From Emticicia aquatilis (GTDB lineage: Bacteria; Bacteroidota; Bacteroidia; Cytophagales; Spirosomataceae), in NCBI RefSeq assembly GCF_014644295.1, contig NZ_BMKK01000001.1:434001-498000 (forward strand): DNA of 64,000 nt, given 5' to 3'. Of the stretch, positions 27,374 through 36,353 are shown piece after piece. A program made the translations under genes and the position numbers. The notes under the pieces were generated by a model, which was not told the DNA's origin, searched no databases, and saw only the letters and a program-made list of their open reading frames with translations. The stretch's first letter is position 1; each line of letters starts with the position of its first letter.

Positions 27374-27805
27374 ATGACTATCAAAGAAATAACCACCCTT
27401 ACACCAACCATACAAACAGCCATTCAACATTTCATTGATTTGCTTGTAACTACGCCCTATACGGCTTCTACCGAAACCCTTACGGCCCTCGTAGCATCAG
27501 AGAATAGCCATTTGTTTTTGGCGTATGATGAGGCCGTAAATATTATGGGAATGATAACCGTAGGCATGTATTACAGCCCAACGGGCAAAAAAGCTTGGAT
27601 TGAAGATGTAGTAGTAGATGACACCTATCGTGGGCAAGGTATAGGCGAAAAACTGGTGCAGCACGCCATCGAATTTGTGAAAACCAAAGATGTAAAATTA
27701 TTGATGCTTACTTCGCACCCAAGCCGAATTGCGGCCAATAAACTTTATCCGAGAGTGGGCTTCAATAAACGAGAAACCAATGTTTATAAAATGGTTATTG
27801 CATAA
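27374..27805 (+). CDS. GNAT family N-acetyltransferase
   Basis: 143 aa from the ATG at 27374 (an upstream in-frame start overlaps the phosphatase gene and adds residues unlike a GNAT). Acetyl-CoA-binding motif A is DTYRGQGIGEKLVQHAI (about 84-100), preceded by the beta4 strand AWIEDVVVD. The substrate could be a small amine or protein N-terminus; not determinable. Confidence 0.88.
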   Translation: MTIKEITTLTPTIQTAIQHFIDLLVTTPYTASTETLTALVASENSHLFLAYDEAVNIMGMITVGMYYSPTGKKAWIEDVVVDDTYRGQGIGEKLVQHAIEFVKTKDVKLLMLTSHPSRIAANKLYPRVGFNKRETNVYKMVIA

Positions 27806-27810
27806 AAATC

Positions 27811-28251
27811 ATGAATTTAAAGCCCTACGAAGATAGCTACCGCAATGAAATAATTGAGGTTTGGGAAAGCTCTGTCAGAGCGACGCATCTTTTTTTGAGC
27901 GAAGCAGATATAGAATTCTATAAATCGTTAGTAAAAGAGATAGATTTTAATGAATTTGAGGTTTATTGTGCTTTTTCGGACAAAAATCAGCTTATTGGAT
28001 TTATGGGAATAGCCGAACAAAAACTCGAAATGCTATTTCTGAAACCTAACTATATTGGAAAAGGTTTAGGGAAATCTATGACAAAATACGCCATTGAGCA
28101 ACGCAAGGTCAATGAAGTAGATGTCAACGAAGATAATACGAGTGCAGTTGGTTTCTATCAAAAATTAGGTTTTGTACAATACGACCGCACGCCACTCGAT
28201 GGCTGCAATAAACCTTATCCGATTCTGAAAATGAGACTGTTGAATAAGTGA
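27811..28251 (+). CDS. GNAT family N-acetyltransferase
   Basis: 146 aa. Motif A is KPNYIGKGLGKSMTKYAIEQ, and the C-terminal GFYQKLGFVQYDRTPLDG is typical of the YjaB/putative acetyltransferase subgroup. Five bases after the preceding GNAT gene; the two are different in sequence, not a recent duplication. The substrate is unknown. Confidence 0.88.
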   Translation: MNLKPYEDSYRNEIIEVWESSVRATHLFLSEADIEFYKSLVKEIDFNEFEVYCAFSDKNQLIGFMGIAEQKLEMLFLKPNYIGKGLGKSMTKYAIEQRKVNEVDVNEDNTSAVGFYQKLGFVQYDRTPLDGCNKPYPILKMRLLNK

Positions 28252-28263
28252 TTGCCTTAAAAA

Positions 28264-28304
28264 CAAAACGACCGCCAAGATGTAAATTCGAGGCGGTCGT
28301 TTTG
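28264..28304. terminator. Bidirectional terminator
   Basis: Perfect 13-bp stem (28264-28276 with 28292-28304), 15-nt loop, between the convergent GNAT gene and the M28 peptidase gene. Confidence 0.85.
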
Positions 28305-28317
28305 GTATTTGAGATTA

Positions 28318-29859
28318 TTATTTCTTTCTCGGTAATTTTTCGTCACGCATGGCTGCGTTATAAACAAATGAAGCCACGATAGTTGCCGCTTGTTTCAAAT
28401 CTTCGGGTTGAAGATGGTCGTACGAGTCCATGTTTGTGTGGTGCGTGCGAGTGTTATACTCGATTTCATCTTGAATAAATTGAAACCCTGGGATACCAAC
28501 ACCCACAAATGAAAGGTGGTCGGTTCCGCCAGTGTTTCTAATCGTAACTGTTTTTGCTCCTAAATCATTGAAAGGCTCAAACCATTTCGTGAAAATCGGG
28601 CGACAAGCTTCGTTTCCTTGCAAATAAATACCTCTGATTTTACCAGTTCCGTTATCAACATTGAAATAGGCAGCTACTTTCTCGCCTTCGGCATTGCTTT
28701 TTTTAGCGTCTTTCGGGTCAGCTAAATGATTTTTCACATAATTTCTCGAACCAAAAAGCCCTTGTTCTTCGCCACTCCAAAGTGCAATTCTGATTGTGCG
28801 ACGTGGCTGAACACCCAAAGTTTTCAAAATTCTAACGGCCTCCAACATCACCGCCGAACCCGCAGCATTATCAGTTGCACCAGTCGAACTCTGCCATGAG
28901 TCGAGGTGAGCTCCCAACATTACAACTTCTTCTTTCAGTTTTGGGTCAGTACCTTTGATTTCGGCCAAAACATTATAGCCTTTCAAATCTTCGGTATAAA
29001 ATTTTGTTTTTACATCTAATTCTAATTTTACTGGAATTCCAGCTTTTGTCAATCGGCAAAGCGATAAATAATCTTCGGCAGCAAGCATAATATCAAGCAA
29101 ACCTTCGGGGTCGGTGGCTTTGTATGAACCTCCACTCGAAACGAACAAAGTACCATCTTTTCCTCTGGCACTCATGCTCAAAAGTGCCAAAGCACCTTCT
29201 TTTTTGGCCATATCTTTGGTTTTCGTAGAAAGCATATTAGTTCTACGCATCGCCTGCATCATTGAGCGGAAAGCCGTATCGGGTGCAGTAGTAGTAGTTG
29301 GTGTTGCGGTAGCCATTTTCTCTAATTCTTCATCAGTATAACGGCTCGCATCAGGCTTGAAAGAGGGTTGAATTTTATCATTTTTATAGAGTAAAATTAC
29401 TTTATCCTTTAGCTTTCCACGATAATTTTCAAGGCCAAGTGTATCGGTTTCATCAATTAATAAAATCTCAGCCGATTTTAGTTTTCCTTTCGTGCCAGCC
29501 GTCCATGTTTTTGGGTATGCAATCAAAGGTCGATAATAAGGAGCGGTCATGGCCACGTAGCTTTTGTTGAGTTCCCAGCCTTTCCCAAAATCGCCCCACG
29601 CTTCGAGTTTGGCATCTTCTAAGCCCCATTCTGATAATTTTCCTTTGGCATAATTGGCAGCTTTCATGTACCCAGGTGAGCCTTGCAAACGAGGTCCGTT
29701 CACATCGGTCAAATGAAAAGCAATATCCATTACTTTTGAATTTTGAAGCCCTTCTTGACGAATTTTCTTGGTTGTTTCTACATCAATTTTTTCTTCTTGA
29801 GCATTGGCAATACCCAACGAAAACATACTAAGAGCAACAATAGGTAGGAGTTTTTTCAT
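28318..29859 (-). CDS. Secreted M28 family aminopeptidase with PA domain
   Basis: 513 aa. Signal peptide 1-21 (...GIANAQ). A protease-associated region (about 120-270) is inserted before the catalytic domain. Zinc-ligand motifs of family M28 are present in order: GAHLDSW, GATDNAAGSAVML, WSGEEQGLFGSRN, YFNVDNG, and HTNMDSYDHL near the C-terminus. It should cleave N-terminal residues from peptides in the periplasm or outside the cell. No T9SS tail. Single gene with its own terminator. Confidence 0.93.
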   Translation of the reverse strand: MKKLLPIVALSMFSLGIANAQEEKIDVETTKKIRQEGLQNSKVMDIAFHLTDVNGPRLQGSPGYMKAANYAKGKLSEWGLEDAKLEAWGDFGKGWELNKSYVAMTAPYYRPLIAYPKTWTAGTKGKLKSAEILLIDETDTLGLENYRGKLKDKVILLYKNDKIQPSFKPDASRYTDEELEKMATATPTTTTAPDTAFRSMMQAMRRTNMLSTKTKDMAKKEGALALLSMSARGKDGTLFVSSGGSYKATDPEGLLDIMLAAEDYLSLCRLTKAGIPVKLELDVKTKFYTEDLKGYNVLAEIKGTDPKLKEEVVMLGAHLDSWQSSTGATDNAAGSAVMLEAVRILKTLGVQPRRTIRIALWSGEEQGLFGSRNYVKNHLADPKDAKKSNAEGEKVAAYFNVDNGTGKIRGIYLQGNEACRPIFTKWFEPFNDLGAKTVTIRNTGGTDHLSFVGVGIPGFQFIQDEIEYNTRTHHTNMDSYDHLQPEDLKQAATIVASFVYNAAMRDEKLPRKK

Positions 29860-30023
29860 ACAATATAGATGTGTTTAGTTTGTTGAAGGCTAAAGATATA
29901 CGTAATAATTGGGGTGCACAAAATTTTGAGATTAATGCGGTCGATAAAGCGATTAATTGAGGTTTAAAGTTGATTTCGGCGAGATATTTTCGTTAAATTT
30001 GGTGATAAAATCTAACAAATAAT

Positions 30024-30800
30024 ATGACCATACAGCAGGAATTTGCCCAAAAATGCGTGAGTATTCTCAGAAACGATGAATCAGTGATTGGCTTAGCCGT
30101 AGCGGGTTCTTGGCTTACGAATGAAATTGATGAGTTTTCAGACCTTGATTTGGTTTTGGTAACGAAACAAAAAATCTCGCATGATAAATCGTTGATGATT
30201 GATTATGCTCAAAAACTGGGTAATTTTCTATCGGGTTTCACGGGCGAACACGTAGGTGAGCCACGAGTATTAATTTGCCTTTATGATAATCCTTTACTCC
30301 ACGTCGATATTAAGTTTCTGACCATCGAAGAGTTTGCACATCGCATCGAAAACCCTGTTATTTTACTCGATACCGACGGACAGTTACAAAAAATTATTGA
30401 GCAAACAACTTATCAGTTTCCTTATCCCGACTATCAATGGCTCGAGGACCGTTTTTGGATTTGGGTGCATTATGCTTTGCTAAAAATCGGACGAGGAGAA
30501 TACACCGAAGCTCTTGATTTCATGGGTTTCGTACGAATGGTTGTTTTGGGGCCTTTGTTGCACATCAAAAACGGTAATTTGCCGAGAGGTGTACGTAAGG
30601 TTGAAACGCAATTATTGTCCGAAGATTTTGTGGCACTCCGAAATACAATTCCTGAATATAACAGAGAATCGCTCTTGGAAAGTTTAGCAAATGCGGTTGA
30701 ACTTTATCGGAGTTTACGGGTAGAACTTTACACTAATTCTATTCAATTACAAACATCAACCGAACTGAGAGTAATGGAGTATTTCGAGAAAATTAAATAA
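30024..30800 (+). CDS. Nucleotidyltransferase domain protein
   Basis: 258 aa, cytoplasmic. The N-terminus carries a Pol-beta-type nucleotidyltransferase signature GSWLTNEIDEFSDLDLVLV (GS ... DxD, about 30-48), with a third acidic residue candidate in HVDIKFLTIEEF. The helical C-terminal half resembles those of aminoglycoside adenylyltransferase-like proteins, but no resistance role can be claimed. Flanked by an M28 peptidase (divergent) and a lipoprotein gene. Confidence 0.8.
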   Translation: MTIQQEFAQKCVSILRNDESVIGLAVAGSWLTNEIDEFSDLDLVLVTKQKISHDKSLMIDYAQKLGNFLSGFTGEHVGEPRVLICLYDNPLLHVDIKFLTIEEFAHRIENPVILLDTDGQLQKIIEQTTYQFPYPDYQWLEDRFWIWVHYALLKIGRGEYTEALDFMGFVRMVVLGPLLHIKNGNLPRGVRKVETQLLSEDFVALRNTIPEYNRESLLESLANAVELYRSLRVELYTNSIQLQTSTELRVMEYFEKIK

Positions 30801-30872
30801 ACTTTTAAAAGCTATTTTCAGAGTTTTATTCTTCTTAATATTACAAAAAAACTATTCAAACATCATTTAACA

Positions 30873-31334
30873 ATGAAGAAACACTTTTCAATTTTAATAC
30901 TAACCTATCTGATAATGGCTTGTAACACGAATACAACTACTCAACAAGACGACTCGCTCAAAGTTGAGTCAGCTCAAACACCACCACCAATAGTAGGCAA
31001 TGATGCCGACGAACACGGCTGTAAAGCGTCGGCTGGATATAGATGGTCGGTTTTGAGAAACGAGTGTATCAGAATATTTGAAGCGGGCGTACGATTAGAC
31101 CCCGTAGCCAAAGATCTCGAACAATCGTTATCGGCTTTTGTGGTCATAAAAACTGACAGTAGCGACCAAGAAATAGAGCTTTTTGTGCCTTACGACGAGC
31201 AAACAATTATCGTAAAAAAAGAAGCTACCGATAAATGGAAAAATGATAAATATGTATTGACCAAGGCGAAAGATACTTACAGTATCGAAAGTGCTGATAA
31301 GAAATTGCTTTATAAGGGGACGATAGAAAAGTGA
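30873..31334 (+). CDS. Hypothetical lipoprotein
   Basis: 153 aa with an SpII signal (lipobox IMAC, Cys17). The short conserved-looking segment DADEHGCKASAGYRWSVLRN (about 48-67) includes two Cys with a later third (NECIRIFE), then a beta-rich C-terminal region. I have the impression that this block recurs in Bacteroidota lipoproteins, but no function is assigned. Nine bases from the GNAT gene that follows. Confidence 0.7.
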   Translation: MKKHFSILILTYLIMACNTNTTTQQDDSLKVESAQTPPPIVGNDADEHGCKASAGYRWSVLRNECIRIFEAGVRLDPVAKDLEQSLSAFVVIKTDSSDQEIELFVPYDEQTIIVKKEATDKWKNDKYVLTKAKDTYSIESADKKLLYKGTIEK

Positions 31335-31343
31335 AATACAGAA

Positions 31344-31808
31344 ATGATTATTAGAAAGGCTACTATTGCTGATAATCAAGCAATTACTCAGCTATTTTAT
31401 GAAACAATAACAAGCATTAATGTGAAAGATTATGATGCTCAACAGATTGAAACTTGGGCATCAAGTGCAGAAAATAAGGATTTTTGGCAAGAGCAAATTG
31501 AAAAACAGCATTTTATCATTGTTGAAAACGATGAATACTTATTGGGATTTGCTTCTTTGACAACCGACGGTTATTTGGATTTTATGTATGTTCACAAAAA
31601 CCACCAAAAGCAAGGTATTGCTGGTGCTTTACTGGAAAATATTCTGAATGAGGCCAATCGCCTAAACCTCACCAAAATCTGGACAGATGCCAGCATTACA
31701 GCAAGACCTTTTTTCTTGAATAAAGGCTTTGTTATCGAAAAAATCTATACTAAAATCAGTAAAGAGGTTGCGTTTGAGAATGCGATTATGGTGAGAAATC
31801 TTAAATAA
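31344..31808 (+). CDS. GNAT family N-acetyltransferase
   Basis: 154 aa. Motif A MYVHKNHQKQGIAGALLENI (about 77-96) and a C-terminal ARPFFLNKGFVIEK segment, as in the YafP-like acetyltransferases. The substrate is unknown. Probably co-transcribed with the lipoprotein upstream (9-base gap) and the secreted protein downstream (17-base gap). Confidence 0.85.
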   Translation: MIIRKATIADNQAITQLFYETITSINVKDYDAQQIETWASSAENKDFWQEQIEKQHFIIVENDEYLLGFASLTTDGYLDFMYVHKNHQKQGIAGALLENILNEANRLNLTKIWTDASITARPFFLNKGFVIEKIYTKISKEVAFENAIMVRNLK

Positions 31809-31825
31809 CTCTTTATTCTTAATCT

Positions 31826-32452
31826 ATGAAAACCACTGCTTTAATAATACTAATAACTTTGACATTTTCACTAAAACTATCTGCTCAATCAAGTGATACT
31901 TTATATATATATGATTTGCCGCATGAGATTTTGCTTGAAGATAGGAAAGTCGAACTAAATAAAAGTCTTTCTTTTAAATCACGAGAGCTATTTCATAAAG
32001 AATTGGATTGGTACTTATCAAAAACAGCACACCAATATATTGCCGATAGTGTTTCTTTAACTAATAAAATTCTAAATAAAGAGTTTTTGTCAATTTTTGA
32101 TAATATAATGAAAGCTATGCCACTTCGCAAGATACCAATTAGTGATAGCCTTAAATTTTTTATGAGTAAAAAAGGTATAAAGAAAATGGCGGTCTTTTGG
32201 AATAAAGGGACAACACTTTCTTATGATAGTTACACGCAAAAAAGTATAAGGAACTCTCTATTTACTGCGACTACTGGGATACCAACTATTATTATTAAAG
32301 GAAGTTCATTACTGTACTGTATAGTAATTGAAGAGGGAAAGGTTGTACATTATGCAAAAAGTGCTAAAAATCAAGAACCTCTAAATATGACTACCAAAGA
32401 TATAATGATTGAAAAAGTTTTACGAAGATATCTAAAAACACTAAATAAATGA
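31826..32452 (+). CDS. Hypothetical secreted protein
   Basis: 208 aa with a signal peptide (about 1-20, ...LKLSAQ). The mature part is Lys/Ser-rich, with no Cys cluster, motif or repeat I recognise. Noticeably AT-rich, with codon use shifted from the neighbours, so it may be acquired or fast-evolving. Function unknown. Confidence 0.6.
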   Translation: MKTTALIILITLTFSLKLSAQSSDTLYIYDLPHEILLEDRKVELNKSLSFKSRELFHKELDWYLSKTAHQYIADSVSLTNKILNKEFLSIFDNIMKAMPLRKIPISDSLKFFMSKKGIKKMAVFWNKGTTLSYDSYTQKSIRNSLFTATTGIPTIIIKGSSLLYCIVIEEGKVVHYAKSAKNQEPLNMTTKDIMIEKVLRRYLKTLNK

Positions 32453-32488
32453 AAGTAATAGTGCCATATTGTTATGGCACTATTGCTT
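32453..32488 (+). terminator. Terminator between convergent genes
   Basis: Stem of about 16 bp (32453-32468 with 32473-32488, one G-U pair), TTGT loop. It overlaps the stop codon of the preceding gene and precedes the convergent TonB-receptor gene end. Confidence 0.8.
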
Positions 32489-32499
32489 GTGTAAAAACA

Positions 32500-35136
32500 T
32501 CAATACTTCAAATCAAGCACTGCTCCCACATACACCATTCGGGTGATTGGTGCAGAACCGTAAACCGTGATGGCATTGGTATTTGTTAGATTTGTTCCAC
32601 CCAATTTGAAGGTTGTTTTGAGAGTTTTTACGTGGTAATTTACTTGTGCATCAAGCGTTCCGAAGGCCTTTATTTCGCCTTCATCAAATGGCATGAAGTA
32701 AGTGTAAGTATCTGTCCAACGATAATTTACTGAATATGTTAAGTCTTTCTTTATCAACCCATTAACTCCTAAATTAAACTTATGTTTAGGTGTATTGAAG
32801 CCTGCAATTAAGCCTTTAATATCTGATATTTTTGACCATGTATAGTTTCCGTAAAGGCTCACATTTTTGTTTAAGCGATAATCTAAACTCACAAACGCAC
32901 CTTGTGTGGTTACTGGCTTATCAAAATTCGCCCAAGTCTGAATAAATCTTCCACGTGTGCGGTCGCCTACGGGTTTAGCCCAGTCTCCTGTTTTCTTTAC
33001 AAAATCACCTTCGGGCATTTGTCCATCTTCACGCCCTTGGAAACGCACGATTCCAATAAAACCATTGTACAAACTTCTATAATAACTCAAATCAATTTGT
33101 AAATCTTTGGTGAGCAATGCTTTATAACCTACTTCCCACGAATTCATTTTTTCGGGAGCGAGCTTTTTTACTTCGTATGCAGCCGTTCCAGCTGAGTTTA
33201 AACCTTTAAAACCATTTTCGGTATTTCCGATGAGCAAAATACTACCATAATCTAAATAAATATATTGGTCGAGTTGGGCTGGAGCTCGGAAAGCGGTTGA
33301 ATAATTAGCTCTAAAATTATGTCGTCCAGAAGCATAAACTGCCGAGATTCTTGGCGATAATTTTGTGTCAAAATTCTTAAAAGCATCAAGTCGAGTAGCG
33401 GCTGCCAGCGTTAGTTTTTCATCGAAAAGTTTTTGCTGAATTTGTCCATAAATGCCTGATTCCCAGTTTATTATTTCGTCTCTTTGCTCGGTGTTTAATG
33501 GCGAATAAATCCCATCAGAAAGTAAAGTTCCTGCCGATTTTAGAATGTATTTGCGGTATGCTCCACCCACTACTACATTCGTAGTTTTGAAACGAAACTC
33601 ACGTTGTGCCGAAAAATCAATATTACGGGCGGTATTCGTAAAAGCCGCACCTTTTACGGTTGTTCCATTTACTTTTAAGTCACCCACGCCGTTAGCTACT
33701 TTCTGGGTAACTGCTTCAAATACTGAACCAGATGCTCCTGCAGGAGTTGGCGTAAGTTGTAAACCTTGTGTTAAGTTAAAAGCCAATTTTGCGGCATTTT
33801 CAATGCTTTGTCCACCTTGAATTGTTGGTAAAGAAAAAGCCTTTGGTACACCTCCATTTACAGCATCTGGCACATAAACACCAGCTAAACTTCCTCCACC
33901 AAAACCATTGCCACGAGCAGCCGCAAAAATCTGATTCCAAGCATTAAAGTAGTTAGCTGCGATTGTCGGAAAATTCCCGTTGGCAGGGTCAGTCATACGC
34001 ATATTTTGGAGGGCATTGGCCACGCCACTAATTTCGTAGGCTTTACCGCCATAATCAAACATTGAGTAGGCCCGCACAAACCAACGGTCGTTTTTAATCT
34101 CGAATTTGTGCAAATCATATTGCATTTCTCGCCAAGCAAAGCGACTTGTACTTTGAAAAATACCATTTCCGATTGATTTACGGTATTCGTAAGAAGCCCT
34201 CGTGCGTTCGTTGATTTTGAAATGAAGTGATGGATTCAAACGTAAATTTCCTGCTTTAAAATCTCCACCAAAACCAAATCTTTTGCCATCATTTACGGTC
34301 AAAATTTCACTTTCTTTGAAACCTGGCATATAAATTCGGTAGGGTTTTCCATCATTATATTTTGTAAAATCTGGGTTCGTAATAGTAGAACCAATATCTC
34401 CAAAATAGTTGAGTTTATTCCAACCAAAAGGTGAGCCATAAGCATTGTTTGTAGCATCAGAGCCCGCCAAACCACCTTCAGTTATGGCTTTGATGGCGGC
34501 ATCAGATTCGCCCAGAAACTCATCGGCCGAAATGAAATTGGCATTGAGTTTAAATGCAAAACGCTTGGCAAAAACTTGTGCATAACGTAGTTGGGTATCG
34601 AATAAAAGACGTGAACCACCACGCACCGAAACCGTGACACCTTGATGTTTAAAAGGGTCTTTTGAGTTCATCAAAATTACTCCATTCAACGCCCCCGAAC
34701 CATACAAAGCCGAATTTGCTCCATAAATGATTTCGATATTATCAATGTCGAGTTCGGGTGTTCCCATCCAATTTCCGCCATAAAGCGATGAAGTTGGCGA
34801 CATAAACTCCACATTATCAGCCAGTTGCAATAATCTTTCGGCTTTTCCGCTATTGAAACCCCTCGTGCTGAGGCTTGTCACAAACAAACTCGACTGACTT
34901 ACGTCAATACCTTTGTAGCGAGCCAATGAAGAAATCAACTCCACACTCGGAGAGTTTTGAAGCTGTAAAGCCGAAACCTTCGTGACCGAAACAGGTGCTT
35001 TAAAAATACTTTCTTCGATACGAGAAGCCGAAACCACGACTTCGTTGAGATTCTGAACACTATCAAGCTGAGCCGATGCTCGAAAAGATAGCAATGTGAC
35101 TAAAATACTGGTAAAAATTGTAAATGTTTTTTTCAT
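32500..35136 (-). CDS. TonB-dependent outer-membrane receptor
   Basis: 878 aa. Signal peptide 1-22 (...RASAQ). The plug domain starts almost immediately (LNEVVVSASRIEESIFKAPV, about 30-50; then STRGFNSGKAERLLQLADNV and IEIIYGANSALYGSGALNG), with no N-terminal carboxypeptidase-like domain of the SusC type. The rest is a 22-strand barrel ending in an aromatic/Tyr strand (VGAVLDLKY). It imports an unidentified ligand using TonB energy. No SusD partner, and no siderophore or vitamin gene nearby, so the ligand cannot be inferred. The upstream gap holds a MITE-like element (35191-35388). Confidence 0.95.
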   Translation of the reverse strand: MKKTFTIFTSILVTLLSFRASAQLDSVQNLNEVVVSASRIEESIFKAPVSVTKVSALQLQNSPSVELISSLARYKGIDVSQSSLFVTSLSTRGFNSGKAERLLQLADNVEFMSPTSSLYGGNWMGTPELDIDNIEIIYGANSALYGSGALNGVILMNSKDPFKHQGVTVSVRGGSRLLFDTQLRYAQVFAKRFAFKLNANFISADEFLGESDAAIKAITEGGLAGSDATNNAYGSPFGWNKLNYFGDIGSTITNPDFTKYNDGKPYRIYMPGFKESEILTVNDGKRFGFGGDFKAGNLRLNPSLHFKINERTRASYEYRKSIGNGIFQSTSRFAWREMQYDLHKFEIKNDRWFVRAYSMFDYGGKAYEISGVANALQNMRMTDPANGNFPTIAANYFNAWNQIFAAARGNGFGGGSLAGVYVPDAVNGGVPKAFSLPTIQGGQSIENAAKLAFNLTQGLQLTPTPAGASGSVFEAVTQKVANGVGDLKVNGTTVKGAAFTNTARNIDFSAQREFRFKTTNVVVGGAYRKYILKSAGTLLSDGIYSPLNTEQRDEIINWESGIYGQIQQKLFDEKLTLAAATRLDAFKNFDTKLSPRISAVYASGRHNFRANYSTAFRAPAQLDQYIYLDYGSILLIGNTENGFKGLNSAGTAAYEVKKLAPEKMNSWEVGYKALLTKDLQIDLSYYRSLYNGFIGIVRFQGREDGQMPEGDFVKKTGDWAKPVGDRTRGRFIQTWANFDKPVTTQGAFVSLDYRLNKNVSLYGNYTWSKISDIKGLIAGFNTPKHKFNLGVNGLIKKDLTYSVNYRWTDTYTYFMPFDEGEIKAFGTLDAQVNYHVKTLKTTFKLGGTNLTNTNAITVYGSAPITRMVYVGAVLDLKY

Positions 35137-35190
35137 TTTCGTTTGGTTAACTTACATTCCTTTTCTATTCTGAAGAAAATTAATTGGTTC

Positions 35191-35388
35191 TAAAATTTCC
35201 TCTCCTTTTTCAAGGAGGGGTGTCCTGACGAAGTCGGACGGGGTGGTTTTGGGTCTATGAATACTTTAAGATAGGTACGTTTGAGACAAACCACCCCGAC
35301 TGGGCGTCCCCGTCAAAATTCGACTTTGTCAGAATTTTGCCACCGTAGCGACGGTCGCCCCTCCTTGAAAAAAGGAGGGGAAATTTTA
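35191..35388. mobile_element. MITE-like palindromic element
   Basis: 198 bases bounded by near-perfect 30-bp terminal inverted repeats (35191-35220 with 35358-35388, ends TAAAATTTCC and its complement), and inner arms GGGGTGGTTTTG (35240-35251) with CAAACCACCCC (35287-35297). Much more GC-rich than its surroundings. No ORF or transposase. It sits between the TonB receptor and LytTR genes and probably spread with an external transposase or as a REP-like element. Confidence 0.8.
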
Positions 35389-35406
35389 CTTCACTGATTG
35401 TCTAAT

Positions 35407-36156
35407 TTACTCCTCAATCCATTTCTTAAACTGGGCGGCGTTTTCTTGGCTGATACTTACTTCGGCTTTTGCGAGGTGCAGGAGTTCGAGGGCAATTTTG
35501 CCTTTGAATGAAGGTTTAAAACTCAGAATGGCATTAATATGTACAATAAATTTGCGATTTACCCGAAAAAAATCTCGACTCGGCAACTCAATTTCGAGTT
35601 CACTCAGGCTACGTTCTACGGTATAGCGTTCGCCCATTCGGTCTATCAAAAATACAATTCTTGATTCGGTATAAATAAACGCAATATCTTTGGTTGCAAC
35701 CACATAATAGTTTGTGCCTTTCTTGGCAATCAAGCGGTCTTTCTGAAAAGCAGATTTTGTTATTCTTGAATTGTTTTCGGCCGAAAAACGCTTCAAAAAA
35801 TGCAATTTCAATGCTTCATATTTCTCCAAAACCCGATTTACTTCTTCCTTCTCTATTGGTTTTCTGAGATAATCAATGGCGTTGTAGGCCATTGATTGCG
35901 ACCAATATTTGTCATAAGCCGACATAAATACAACCGGAAAACTCGGCAATAATTCTTGAAATATTTCAAAAATCAATCCATCCCTTAATTCTACTTCGCA
36001 CAGAGCCAAATCATACAAAACTCCTGCATTGAGTGCTGTTTTTAGTTCTTCGTTTGTTTGACAAAATTCAATGCTACTCATAGGAAAATACTCAGCCAAA
36101 ACTTGCGTCAGTAGCTTTGCATGATTCTCATCGTGTTCGACCAAAAGAATATTCAT
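35407..36156 (-). CDS. LytTR-type response regulator with altered phosphoacceptor
   Basis: 250 aa from the ATG at 36156 (MNILLVEHDENH), preferred over a TTG further upstream. A receiver domain (1-115) is followed by a LytTR DNA-binding domain (about 150-245: IAFIYTESRIVFLIDRMG, RDFFRVNRKFIVHI). In the receiver the acidic pocket (E7, D9, E10), Ser in VVFMSAYDK and Lys in YLRKPIEK are present, but the phosphoacceptor Asp is replaced: the block reads LALCEVELRDG with Glu54 where Asp is expected. It may therefore act without phosphorylation. No sensor kinase is adjacent. It is divergent from the first CotH gene. Confidence 0.88.
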   Translation of the reverse strand: MNILLVEHDENHAKLLTQVLAEYFPMSSIEFCQTNEELKTALNAGVLYDLALCEVELRDGLIFEIFQELLPSFPVVFMSAYDKYWSQSMAYNAIDYLRKPIEKEEVNRVLEKYEALKLHFLKRFSAENNSRITKSAFQKDRLIAKKGTNYYVVATKDIAFIYTESRIVFLIDRMGERYTVERSLSELEIELPSRDFFRVNRKFIVHINAILSFKPSFKGKIALELLHLAKAEVSISQENAAQFKKWIEE

Positions 36157-36353
36157 GGCAATTTGAGTAGTAAGATTTCCGTTTTCGTGCAATGATTTTC
36201 GGGCTTGGCGAAATAAAATTTGCGTGACAAAATTACGGAGAACAAATTAGATTACAGACATTTCGAGATTTTCCGCAAGTTTTTAGTCAAAAACGCATCA
36301 AAACAACCATTTCTTACGAACTTACGTCTATCGTCTAAAATTAAACACCCTTT

